6,983 bases of DNA. It comes from an uncultured Caryophanales bacterium. GTDB lineage: Bacteria; Bacillota_I; Bacilli_A; RFN20; CAG-826. This document shows, piece after piece, positions 1 through 6,540 of the stretch (position 1 is its first letter; every line of letters starts with the position of its first letter). The stretch lies in NCBI GenBank assembly GCA_947165725.1, contig CAMVBL010000054.1, positions 1-6,983 on the forward strand, read 5' to 3'. Made by a program: the position numbers and the translations under genes. Under the pieces are notes generated by a model. That model was not told the DNA's origin, made no database searches, and was given only the letters and a program-made list of their open reading frames with translations.

Positions 1-228
1 GGTCAATATGGTACAGCCAATATTAGCGACCTCTCTGCTGTTATCGAAATCAAAGTGAATAATGCTCCAGTTACAGTTCCTGCAATTGAAGTTTCTGGTC
101 GTACATTCACAAATTATGTCATTGGTGATATTGAAATCGCTACTGGTGATTTAGTAGTAGAAATTAAAGGTTTATCTGCTGACACTGCACCAAACATTGA
201 CTTCGTTAAATTGCTTCCAACTGCATAA
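1..228 (+). CDS. C-terminal fragment of a CBM-like surface protein (5' end outside window)
   Basis: Frame 1 is open from the left edge for 75 codons and ends in TAA; the start is outside the window. The visible part looks like the last strands of a beta-sandwich. The segment IGDIEIATGDLVVEIK lines up with LGDVNVKAGENVLVIK near the end of the lipoprotein encoded at 427-2226, and both proteins then finish with a short Asp-hydrophobic-Lys-Leu ending (IDFVKLLPTA against LDVFKLSIKA). This is the pattern of the closing strands of CBM6/CBM35-like carbohydrate-binding modules. I infer a secreted or surface protein, paralogous to its neighbour and possibly also with Ig-like repeats upstream, but no signal peptide or catalytic domain can be seen here. 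It is followed 25 bases later by a strong terminator, so it is the last gene of its transcript. The family match is by eye and moderately certain; the reading frame is secure. Confidence 0.8.
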   Translation, partial: GQYGTANISDLSAVIEIKVNNAPVTVPAIEVSGRTFTNYVIGDIEIATGDLVVEIKGLSADTAPNIDFVKLLPTA

Positions 229-253
229 TCGTTTGATATAATCTAAACAAATT

Positions 254-282
254 GCTCGGAAAGAAATTTCCGGGCTTTTTTT
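254..282 (+). terminator. Rho-independent terminator after the left-edge gene
   Basis: A 9-bp stem (GCTCGGAAA with TTTCCGGGC, one G-T wobble) closes a 4-base GAAA loop and is followed by seven T residues. It lies 25 bases after the TAA at 226-228 and ends transcription before the promoter of the next gene. Confidence 0.87.
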
Positions 283-295
283 ATTTTAATAAAAA

Positions 296-325
296 TTATC
301 TAAACGTTATAAAAACGGCTATAAT
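296..325 (+). promoter_or_regulatory. Candidate sigma-A-type promoter for the Ig-like lipoprotein
   Basis: A perfect TATAAT -10 box lies at 320-325. The best -35 candidate is the weak TTATCT at 296-301, spaced 18 bases away. Transcription would start near 332. The site sits between the upstream terminator and the lipoprotein gene, the expected place. The -10 box is convincing; the -35 box is a guess. Confidence 0.55.
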
Positions 326-335
326 ATAACTAGAT

Positions 336-341
336 AAAGGA
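336..341 (+). promoter_or_regulatory. Possible ribosome binding site for an upstream in-frame ATG at 346
   Basis: AAAGGA ends 4 bases before an ATG at 346 that is in frame with the lipoprotein and would add 27 residues. The spacing is short and the extension would place a second hydrophobic stretch ahead of a complete lipoprotein signal, so I treat this as a secondary or non-functional site. Confidence 0.3.
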
Positions 342-411
342 CTTAATGAAATTAACTAGAGCTTTTTTGCTTGCAGTTATTTTGTTGCCTTATCGTTACG
401 TTTTTTCAAAA

Positions 412-418
412 GAAAGGA
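412..418 (+). promoter_or_regulatory. Ribosome binding site deciding the lipoprotein start
   Basis: GAAAGGA lies 8 bases before the ATG at 427, the usual distance. The protein from this ATG begins with a textbook lipoprotein signal peptide, which is why 427 is preferred over the in-frame ATG at 346. Confidence 0.65.
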
Positions 419-426
419 TCTTTAAT

Positions 427-2226
427 ATGAAAAAATCAAAAATTCTCTTACCCCTTGCTTTATTAGGGTTAGTTTTTGGTGTCGCTGCTTGTAATGGTGG
501 TGAGAAAAAAGAAGGTGGAGAAGATACTCCTACTAGCCAAGTAACCCCTGGTAAAGAAGAGAAAATTATCATCACCGCTAAAGATGATAAGAAAACACTT
601 ATCTTAGGCGAAACAGTCCAATTAACAGCATCGGTTGATGGTGTTACTTGGGAATCTAAAAAACCAGAAGTAGCGACAGTCGATGCAAATGGTTTAGTTA
701 CATCTGTTGGTGTTGGTAGCACCACAATTACAGCCTCTAAAGAAGGATATAAATCAGGCACTATTTCCATTAAAGTTGATTTAAAAGACATCGTAGTTAC
801 CGCTGAAGGCGAAACAACTTTATTAGCTGGTCAAACAGTGCAATTAAAAGCCGACCAGGAAGGCGTTAAATGGGAATCAAGTGATCCAACAGTTGCCAGT
901 GTTAGCGATGCTGGTTTAGTAACCGCTATTAAATTTGGTACAGCGACAATTACCGCTTCAAAAGAAGGCTTTGATCCTGCTAAAACCACAATTAACGTTG
1001 TGAGACCTGAAGTTAACGCTAAATTTGATTTAACAACTGATGCTGATCACTTCTCCGCTGATGGTTGGTGGGAAATGGGCAGTGGCATGTTTGCCATGCA
1101 ACAAATCGCTGGTTGGAATCCAATTTCTCAAAATAGGAGTTGGGGTCAACAGGAAGAAAATCCAGAAACATTCATCGGTGGTTTCGGTGAAGGTGATAAA
1201 GAAACAGTTAAATTTACTTCTGATAAAGCCAACAAAGCCGAACTCGTATTAGATATGGGTAATAGCTCTGCTGTCACGTTATCTGAAGTGATGAGTATCA
1301 AATTAAACGACACCGCTATGGATTTATCTGCGTTCGTTTTAGAAGAACATGCTGGTCAATTTGGTGCTTCTCTTGAATTCGCCGAATTATCACTTGGAGA
1401 ATATAACTTAGTCGTTGGCGAAAATACTTTAGAATTCACTTTCTTAGCGGACACAAATATCTTCTTAAATGAAGTTCATGTCTATGCTGGCGATGCTAAA
1501 ATCGTATTAGTGCCTCCTGTTGCTAAAGAACAAATCGAAGTTAAAGAAGCTAAATTAGAAGTCATTGAAGGTGAAACAGTGCAAATCGAATCTGAAATCA
1601 CTGGTGTATCTTATGCTTCTGTTGACGCAGAAACCGCAACAGTTGATGAAAACGGTCTTGTTACAGGTGTTAAAACTGGCATTGTTAACATCACAGTCAC
1701 GAAAGATGGTATGTATTCCGTTAGAGTAGAAATCACAGTTAAACCTGCACCAGTAGCCGGTCAAATCTTATTAGAAGTTGAAAACGCTGAAGAATTATTA
1801 ACCGAAGAAGGTGTTGATGGCGCTCATATTTCTAAAGATGGTCAAGGTGGTTTTGGTGGCAACGCTGTTCATAGTGGTGGTGCTTATGTCTCCTTCTATC
1901 GAGCAAGCGAAGTCACATTGACAATGAAATTTACAGCTGAAGCCGCTAGCACAATGGTGTTATCAGTTGTTGGTAGTGCTCCAATGAGCTGGGGTGGTAC
2001 AGCTGCTCCATTCATCTTCAAAGATTCGATGGTCATTACATTCAATGAAGAAGCCTTTACACCTGCTGAAGAAGCTAACTTCCCAGCACCAGAAGGTTGG
2101 TCTTCCACAATGAGTGAAGTTGTCTTAGGTGATGTTAATGTTAAAGCTGGTGAAAACGTTCTCGTTATCAAATTAGCGGAAACATTCCCAAGCTTAGACG
2201 TCTTTAAATTGTCCATTAAGGCATAA
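427..2226 (+). CDS. Secreted lipoprotein with three Big_2 Ig-like repeats and two CBM-like domains
   Basis: This is a 599-residue surface lipoprotein. Residues 1-22 are a lipoprotein signal peptide (MKKSK, a hydrophobic core, then VAAC), so Cys22 should be lipidated and anchor the protein outside the membrane; a Gly/Glu/Lys/Thr-rich linker follows. Three Ig-like Big_2 repeats lie at about 46-118, 121-192 and 370-438. Each carries G(E/Q)TVQ, a VTWES/VKWES/VSYAS strand and a TVDANGLVT-type strand. Between repeats 2 and 3 (about 198-362) is an aromatic-rich beta domain with Trp214-Trp215, and residues 444-599 form a second one that starts with EVENAEEL and has a Gly-rich turn followed by AYVSFYRA, resembling CBM6/CBM35 modules. 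Both end in the same strand pattern (LGEYNLVVGENTLEFT and LGDVNVKAGENVLVIK). Known: Big_2 domains are surface spacers or adhesive folds, and CBMs bind glycans. Inferred: glycan or host/matrix binding; no catalytic domain is visible. An ATG at 346 is an alternative start. It has its own promoter and terminator. Confidence 0.92.
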   Translation: MKKSKILLPLALLGLVFGVAACNGGEKKEGGEDTPTSQVTPGKEEKIIITAKDDKKTLILGETVQLTASVDGVTWESKKPEVATVDANGLVTSVGVGSTTITASKEGYKSGTISIKVDLKDIVVTAEGETTLLAGQTVQLKADQEGVKWESSDPTVASVSDAGLVTAIKFGTATITASKEGFDPAKTTINVVRPEVNAKFDLTTDADHFSADGWWEMGSGMFAMQQIAGWNPISQNRSWGQQEENPETFIGGFGEGDKETVKFTSDKANKAELVLDMGNSSAVTLSEVMSIKLNDTAMDLSAFVLEEHAGQFGASLEFAELSLGEYNLVVGENTLEFTFLADTNIFLNEVHVYAGDAKIVLVPPVAKEQIEVKEAKLEVIEGETVQIESEITGVSYASVDAETATVDENGLVTGVKTGIVNITVTKDGMYSVRVEITVKPAPVAGQILLEVENAEELLTEEGVDGAHISKDGQGGFGGNAVHSGGAYVSFYRASEVTLTMKFTAEAASTMVLSVVGSAPMSWGGTAAPFIFKDSMVITFNEEAFTPAEEANFPAPEGWSSTMSEVVLGDVNVKAGENVLVIKLAETFPSLDVFKLSIKA

Positions 2227-2240
2227 TTGAAAGATTAAAT

Positions 2241-2280
2241 AAAAAAGGGTTCGGTTTTCATTCCGAGCCCTTTTCTTTTT
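2241..2280. terminator. Bidirectional terminator between convergent genes
   Basis: A 12-bp stem (AAAAGGGTTCGG at 2243-2254 with CCGAGCCCTTTT at 2263-2274, one wobble pair) closes an 8-base loop. It is flanked by six A residues on the left and a T-rich run (TTTTCTTTTT) on the right, so it works in either direction. It lies 14 bases after the plus-strand stop and 10 bases beyond the minus-strand stop at 2291. Confidence 0.87.
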
Positions 2281-2290
2281 GGTTAATAAA

Positions 2291-4552
2291 TTAGTTAATC
2301 TCTGGTAATGGTTGGCCTTTTTCCACTTTATAAATAGATTTACCTGAGTTATCAAAGATTTCTAAGTATTCCCCGTACATATTTGTTGTAATGTAGCTAC
2401 AAATAACTTGTGTACCTTCTTGATCAGCATAATATGTAGTTTTTCTCTTATTACCTTCAATAGTTTCAATGTTGCTGTGATCATAAGCAAAGCCTTGATC
2501 TGAAACGATAATATAATTCAAAACATCAGTACCGCTTGAAAAGGAATAGGAAACTAATACTTTCACGCCTTCAGTAACGGTAACAACAATGCTACCTTCA
2601 CCACAATATTTACAAATACCGTATTTATCTGGTGTATGTGGGATATTGATGTATTTGTCATAAGTTCTTGTTACCTCATCACCTTTAATGGTGTAGACAT
2701 AATTTGCTCTTGATGGCAAATCTTTAAGATGGTCGTTATATAAACCACCGCTGAACTCATATAATGCTTCCTCTTTACATGTTGGACAGCTTACTTCCAC
2801 ATAGCGATAAGAATTAACGGCGTTTATATCATATTTCAATTTGAGATATGCGCCTTGTTCACTAGTTAAATAGCGATATGTTGCATTCTTGTGATCCGCG
2901 ATCTTTTTATAGTTATTAGCGTCACCTTTGTTATGACATTTCTTACATTCATAAAGTAATTGATAATGACAATCATCAACTGAAACTTTAGTGGCTTTAC
3001 TCATATCGTATTCGTGGTCAGTATAGTAATAAGAATTAGTTTTAAGATTACATACTGTACATTTTGATTCAGCATAAGTAACACAGTTACCAAGATCTTC
3101 ACGGACTTCTGGTCCATTAGTGTGAAGAACTTCGATATAATATGCTTCTAAAGAGGCTGCCAAATGATTACTATTTTTAATAGCGTAATAGGTATCTTTT
3201 GAGAATGTGCCATCGCCAATAGCTGGATATTCACTAACTTTAATATCTTTAAATACTTCAAATGTGTATTTTGTTGCAGTGTAGCAAGAATATTGTAATG
3301 TTTCTGGTGCGTTTAAATATTCAAAACGATTATCTCTTGGTTCATATTGCTTTCTAGTGAGTAAAAGTTGTTCATTTGGCCAATAGACAGCATAGAAATC
3401 AGTAGTGTTCACTAATGTATCACGACCACTTTTGTAGGAGAACTCGCGTGAAGAGACATAGTATTTTCCATTATCTTTGGCTTTTTGCGCACTAATGAAA
3501 TATTCTGGTTTATCGTTTATTTCAACTGATGTTTTTTCTGTTTCTGCGCTTTCGGTGTTAATTATTTTATTGCAAAGAGTGCAATAGTTATGGTTAGCGT
3601 TACTTAATAATGCGTGATCTTCTTTTGGTTCTAGATACTTATTACAGCTATTACAGTATAATCTGTGTTGGCTACCTAATTGTTCGTAACTTCTTGAACT
3701 TTGATGGTCACATTTTTCTGGAACTTTGCCACTAGGAATTTCTACAGTGGTGGAGTTAAAGTCACTTAAAGTAAATTCAATTCTAATTCCTTCTTGCTTA
3801 GCGCTTAATCTCTTTGGATAGTTGTTTTCAACAAATAAAGCAAGGTTCTCTATACCCGATTCAGCGAGATCAGGAATAGAAGAAGAATTAACGTTAATAG
3901 TGCTTGTTTTTCTATCTAAAACGCCAGAATTAACAACAAGAGTAAGAGTTTCTTTTATTTCATTAAGAAAATCTCCTTCACTATTATGATCAAGCACATA
4001 TTCGCATCGATCATTTTCTACGTCATATTCAATTCTTTGTTTTTCCGCTTCGTAATACCATTCGTATTGTTCAGTGCCATCTTTATATTCTGAAACGATA
4101 GCGCGGTCATTTTCTAAATCGACATATTTAACTTCAGAACCTAATCTTTGCACTAAAGCATCTCTAGAAATACCGAGTTCTTTAGCAAGACCACTTAAAT
4201 TAGCGTAGCCTTTAGAAAAGTTACTGGTAGATTTGATTGAAAAGTTACCTTTTTCATCGATTTTAGCAATGCCAACACTTTCTCCAAGTTCAAAGGTATC
4301 GATATCTGGTAAACCTTCACCAAGGCTTTCTTTGCCGGTTTCTTCCATCCCCGTATATTGCTTCATTGTGGCGTTTTTTAAGTTTTCAATATTGGTTTTA
4401 ACTTTCGCTAAATCAACGGGAGTAATAACATCTGGTGCACTTGACTCAGAAGTAACGTCACTGTCACTTGGCTTTGGGGTTGGTTTTTTACAGCCAACAA
4501 GACCCATCATGGTAATCATTGACATAACAAGTAATACATTTAATTTCTTCAT
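2291..4552 (-). CDS. Large lipoprotein of unknown function with repeated CxxC...DH motifs
   Basis: This 753-residue protein is not one I recognise. Residues 1-21 are a lipoprotein signal peptide (MKKLN, a hydrophobic core, then LVGC), so Cys21 should be lipidated and the protein exported and membrane-anchored. A Lys/Pro/Ser/Asp/Thr linker runs to about 45. Residues 50-275 are a charged region without a clear family signature. From 281 on there are six CxxC pairs: 300/303, 324/327, 498/501, 536/539, 589/592 and 647/650. Four are followed 8-14 residues later by Asp-His (312-313, 512-513, 553-554, 607-608), and two also have a Cys eight positions before the pair (490, 528). This suggests repeated zinc-knuckle-like or disulphide-stabilised modules. 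The last, HTPDKYGICKYCG, resembles the H...C-x-x-CG repeats common in Firmicute surface proteins. The C-terminal 100 residues are beta-rich. The start is well supported by AAGGAGG 7 bases upstream. Separate terminators on both sides suggest a single-gene transcript. Metal binding is inference. Confidence 0.87.
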   Translation of the reverse strand: MKKLNVLLVMSMITMMGLVGCKKPTPKPSDSDVTSESSAPDVITPVDLAKVKTNIENLKNATMKQYTGMEETGKESLGEGLPDIDTFELGESVGIAKIDEKGNFSIKSTSNFSKGYANLSGLAKELGISRDALVQRLGSEVKYVDLENDRAIVSEYKDGTEQYEWYYEAEKQRIEYDVENDRCEYVLDHNSEGDFLNEIKETLTLVVNSGVLDRKTSTINVNSSSIPDLAESGIENLALFVENNYPKRLSAKQEGIRIEFTLSDFNSTTVEIPSGKVPEKCDHQSSRSYEQLGSQHRLYCNSCNKYLEPKEDHALLSNANHNYCTLCNKIINTESAETEKTSVEINDKPEYFISAQKAKDNGKYYVSSREFSYKSGRDTLVNTTDFYAVYWPNEQLLLTRKQYEPRDNRFEYLNAPETLQYSCYTATKYTFEVFKDIKVSEYPAIGDGTFSKDTYYAIKNSNHLAASLEAYYIEVLHTNGPEVREDLGNCVTYAESKCTVCNLKTNSYYYTDHEYDMSKATKVSVDDCHYQLLYECKKCHNKGDANNYKKIADHKNATYRYLTSEQGAYLKLKYDINAVNSYRYVEVSCPTCKEEALYEFSGGLYNDHLKDLPSRANYVYTIKGDEVTRTYDKYINIPHTPDKYGICKYCGEGSIVVTVTEGVKVLVSYSFSSGTDVLNYIIVSDQGFAYDHSNIETIEGNKRKTTYYADQEGTQVICSYITTNMYGEYLEIFDNSGKSIYKVEKGQPLPEIN

Positions 4553-4559
4553 AGTACTA

Positions 4560-4566
4560 CCTCCTT
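4560..4566 (-). promoter_or_regulatory. Strong ribosome binding site of the CxxC lipoprotein
   Basis: On the minus strand AAGGAGG lies 7 bases before the ATG at 4552-4550. It is the best Shine-Dalgarno match in the window and fixes the start of this gene. Confidence 0.85.
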
Positions 4567-4577
4567 ATAACGCTACT

Positions 4578-4583
4578 AGTATA
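4578..4583 (-). promoter_or_regulatory. Candidate -10 box for the CxxC lipoprotein
   Basis: TATACT on the minus strand lies 25 bases upstream of the ATG at 4552 and just beyond the terminator of the transporter gene. No good -35 hexamer is visible at 16-18 bases, because that position is occupied by the terminator hairpin and its T-tract. The placement is sensible but the promoter is only weakly supported. Confidence 0.35.
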
Positions 4584-4590
4584 GTCTTTT

Positions 4591-4621
4591 AAAATAAAAA
4601 AGCACCTTTACTAGGCGCTTT
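4591..4621 (-). terminator. Rho-independent terminator of the Na/Pi cotransporter gene
   Basis: On the minus strand an 8-bp stem (AAAGCGCC with GGTGCTTT, one wobble) closes a 7-base loop and runs into a T-rich tract (TTTTTTATTTT). It begins 22 bases after the transporter stop codon and separates that gene from the co-directional lipoprotein gene, so the two are probably not an operon. Confidence 0.82.
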
Positions 4622-4643
4622 ATAAGACAAATTATCGAAATAG

Positions 4644-6305
4644 TTAGTTCTTTTCAAATAAGTCATCACCAGTTGGGCTAACGATGGAATAACCAACATT
4701 AACTAAGTGGTCGGCGACTCTTTCTAATTCACTAACAAGAGTGGTATAGAATGGGGAATTTTCAATCTTACATTTATTGCTTTGAATTCTTTCGTAGTGG
4801 GCGTTGCTTAATTGATTCTTTAATTCATCAGTTTTAGTTTCTAAATTATGTAATTTCTTTAAGTTTTCTTCAGAACGGTCATGGAATATTTCATAAGATA
4901 AATTAAACATCTGATCAACAACATTAAACATTTCTTGGAATTCCGCTTTCGCGGTATCAGAGAATGATAAGTCATTATCAACCATCTTTAATGATGATTC
5001 ATAGAAGTTATAAGCGTGGTCACCAATACGTTCAATATCGTTAACAACGTGGAAATAACTACCCGCTGTTTTTTCATCGTTGCTTGATAATCTATTTGAT
5101 AATTCAATTAAGAAAGAAGTGATTTGGTTATTGATATAGTCAATCTTATCTTCTGTTTCGATTAATTCTTTGTCTTTAGAATTATCTTGATTAAGAATGC
5201 GATTAAAACCTAATTTAAAGTTTTCGTGCGCTAAAGTCATCATATTGATAATTTCTCTTTTCACTTGCATTAAAGCAATGGTAGGAGTGTCTAATAAGTG
5301 TTTATCAATATATTTAATCGCTTTCTTCTTTTCTTCAGCATCTTTATCTCTAATTAATTTAGTAGTTAATTTTTCTAATGGCACTACAAATGGTAAAGCG
5401 GCTAACATGAAGATGATGTTATAAATAACGTGGAACACCGCTAAAGCAAGAGCGTTGTTATCACCAAATACAGCGTGGAAACCAGCGTTGATATATTGAG
5501 CTAATGGCCAATAGATAACTAAAGCCACTAAAGCGGCAATAATTCTAATGATTAAAACAATTGCACCTGTACGCTTAACATTGACATTTCCACCGATAGT
5601 GGCAATTAAAAGAGTTAAGACGGTACCGATTGTGGCGCCTAAAACGATATACACGGCTTGCTCAAATCCTAATGTTCCAGAAGCAACCATCGCTACTGTA
5701 ATACCAATAGAAGCGGAGCTAGATTGTAATAGGGCAGTTACTAAAGCACCGATAACTAAAAGAAGTAATGGGAATTTAACGACTTCAAAGAATGTTTTAA
5801 TGGCCTCCATTAAATCTTCGTTACCTCTAATGGCATCACCCATGGTATTTAAACCAAAGAATAAAATACCTAAACCCGCTAAAATTTCACCAATGTTTTT
5901 AATTTGTTCCTTTTTAAAGAACATCAAGATGACACCGATAACGGCTAAGATAACAAAATATTTAGAAATAGAAATAGAAGATAAGGAAGCGATTAAACCT
6001 GTAACAGTTGTGCCAACATATGCACCTAAAATAATATTAACGCCTTGAAATACGGTCATCGCTCCAGCACTAATAAAACCAATGGCCATAACGCCAGTAG
6101 CGGCACTACTTTGAATTAAAGCCGTAACAGCGGTACCAATACCAAAACAAGCAAATCTATTGCCACGTATCCTCTTTAATAATTTTCTTAAACCACGTCC
6201 TGTTGATTTCTTTAAACCTGAGGACATCATGTTCATGCCAACAATAAACACTGCGGCACCGACTAATAAGATAATGATACTAAGTACTAATGCTTCTACA
6301 TCCAT
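4644..6305 (-). CDS. Na+/phosphate cotransporter family protein with C-terminal PhoU-like domain
   Basis: A 553-residue integral membrane protein of the NptA/YjbB type, which by family moves inorganic phosphate coupled to sodium across the cytoplasmic membrane. About nine hydrophobic segments fill residues 5-310. The family hallmark, two inverted-repeat units each with a Gln-Ser-Ser motif, is present as TALIQSSAAT (residues 61-70) and TALLQSSSAS (190-199), each followed by a Gly-rich segment (LGAYVGTTVTG and LGATIGTVLTL). Residues 344-544 are a helical cytoplasmic PhoU-like domain with both metal-binding signatures, NDIERIGDH (422-430) and SELERVADH (525-533). Length and domain order are normal for the family. 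Start: the Met at 6305 is directly preceded by AGGTGAT, which matches the 3' part of the Shine-Dalgarno consensus, and lies just before the first membrane segment. An in-frame ATG at 6338 would add 11 residues but has a poor ribosome site and lies in a hairpin arm. No other phosphate gene is adjacent, so transport direction and substrate rest on family membership. Confidence 0.95.
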   Translation of the reverse strand: MDVEALVLSIIILLVGAAVFIVGMNMMSSGLKKSTGRGLRKLLKRIRGNRFACFGIGTAVTALIQSSAATGVMAIGFISAGAMTVFQGVNIILGAYVGTTVTGLIASLSSISISKYFVILAVIGVILMFFKKEQIKNIGEILAGLGILFFGLNTMGDAIRGNEDLMEAIKTFFEVVKFPLLLLVIGALVTALLQSSSASIGITVAMVASGTLGFEQAVYIVLGATIGTVLTLLIATIGGNVNVKRTGAIVLIIRIIAALVALVIYWPLAQYINAGFHAVFGDNNALALAVFHVIYNIIFMLAALPFVVPLEKLTTKLIRDKDAEEKKKAIKYIDKHLLDTPTIALMQVKREIINMMTLAHENFKLGFNRILNQDNSKDKELIETEDKIDYINNQITSFLIELSNRLSSNDEKTAGSYFHVVNDIERIGDHAYNFYESSLKMVDNDLSFSDTAKAEFQEMFNVVDQMFNLSYEIFHDRSEENLKKLHNLETKTDELKNQLSNAHYERIQSNKCKIENSPFYTTLVSELERVADHLVNVGYSIVSPTGDDLFEKN

Positions 6306-6312
6306 ATCACCT
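6306..6312 (-). promoter_or_regulatory. Shine-Dalgarno-like site deciding the transporter start
   Basis: On the minus strand AGGTGAT abuts the ATG at 6305-6303. It matches the 3' seven bases of AGGAGGTGAT, giving a short 4-base spacing from AGG to the start codon. The alternative ATG at 6338 has only AAAGTTGAAG ahead of it. Confidence 0.5.
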
Positions 6313-6330
6313 AATATTGTAAGACTTTTT

Positions 6331-6371
6331 ATTTGCATTCTTCAACTTTAAGTAAAGAATGCCTAGCAAAT
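6331..6371 (-). promoter_or_regulatory. Long inverted repeat ahead of the transporter gene
   Basis: Outer arms ATTTGC (6331-6336) and GCAAAT (6366-6371) and inner arms ATTCTT (6337-6342) and AAGAAT (6355-6360) form an interrupted 12-bp stem with a 12-base loop and one 5-base bulge. Without the bulge, GCATTCTT/AAGAATGC is a perfect 8-bp stem. It lies 25 bases upstream of the preferred transporter start. There is no T-tract on either side, so it is not a simple terminator. It could be a 5' UTR hairpin, an operator, or part of the end of the neighbouring insertion sequence. Confidence 0.45.
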
Positions 6372-6540
6372 ATCTTGACCTTGTCATTGTTTATTCTTCA
6401 TTTATGAAGTAACTTGATTGCATCAAATAGAGGTAATTAACTATTAGAAATCAAGAGAAATATTGATTTGTATAACGAAAACAGTTCTCTTTGTGGAACT
6501 TTCTCTTATAGATTACAAAGTAATCACTTGCTACCAGGGA
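6372..6540. other. Non-coding stretch rich in inverted repeats, beside the IS110 transposase
   Basis: No convincing gene is seen here. It holds several inverted repeats: CTTCAT/ATGAAG (6396-6409), AAATCAA/TTGATTT (6448-6469, 8-base loop), AGTTC/GAACT (6483-6500) and GATTAC/GTAATC (6511-6525). The last competes with an 8-bp pair AAGTAATC/GATTACTT (6518-6525 with 6539-6546) that includes the transposase stop codon. Part of this DNA is expected to be the 3' end of the insertion sequence and part the native upstream region of the transporter; the junction cannot be placed from one end alone. Confidence 0.5.
6426..6454 (-). promoter_or_regulatory. Weak candidate promoter pointing at the transporter
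   Basis: On the minus strand TTGATT (6454-6449) and TCTATT (6431-6426) are 17 bases apart; each matches the consensus hexamer at four of six positions. It is the best spaced pair found upstream of the transporter but could arise by chance in AT-rich DNA. A further TACAAT at 6321-6316 would give almost no leader and is less likely. Confidence 0.25.

Noticed and set aside
396..791. Minus-strand open frame of 131 codons inside the Ig-like lipoprotein gene
   Set aside because: It lies opposite the signal peptide and first Ig-like repeat of a well-supported gene, has no ribosome site worth noting and no recognisable domain.
1896..2216. Minus-strand open frame of 106 codons opposite the end of the Ig-like lipoprotein
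   Set aside because: It overlaps the conserved CBM-like domain on the other strand and has no domain or start signal; the real minus-strand genes begin beyond the shared terminator.
3403..3712. Reading the CxxC pairs at residues 300/303 and 324/327 as a rubredoxin or cytoplasmic zinc-ribbon protein
   Set aside because: The protein has a clear lipoprotein signal and the spacing between the pairs does not match a rubredoxin iron site (two CxxC pairs with the typical Gly/Pro context). I left the function as unknown.
4233..4592. Plus-strand open frame of 119 codons opposite the start of the CxxC lipoprotein
   Set aside because: It is antisense to the signal peptide and the strong ribosome site of the real gene, and shows no family features of its own.
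5548..6048. Plus-strand open frame of 166 codons inside the transporter gene
   Set aside because: It is the antisense of conserved membrane segments of the transporter. Its composition (many Pro, Thr, Ile and Lys) is what the complement of hydrophobic codons gives.
4644..6338. Longer form of the transporter starting at the ATG at 6338
   Set aside because: Its ribosome site is poor, the ATG is inside a hairpin arm, and the extra 11 residues are not typical of the family. The Met at 6305 has a Shine-Dalgarno match and sits just before the first membrane segment.
6307..6387. Small minus-strand reading frame (26 residues) ending in TGA two bases before the transporter start, possible leader peptide
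   Set aside because: Its ATG has no good ribosome site, the peptide has no regulatory codon run or known family, and the frame crosses the hairpin at 6331-6371. An overlap with the transporter start is easily met by chance.
6374..6402. Plus-strand TTGACC as a -35 box of a rightward promoter
   Set aside because: The hexamer 17 bases on (TCATTT) is a poor -10 box and there is no plus-strand gene downstream.
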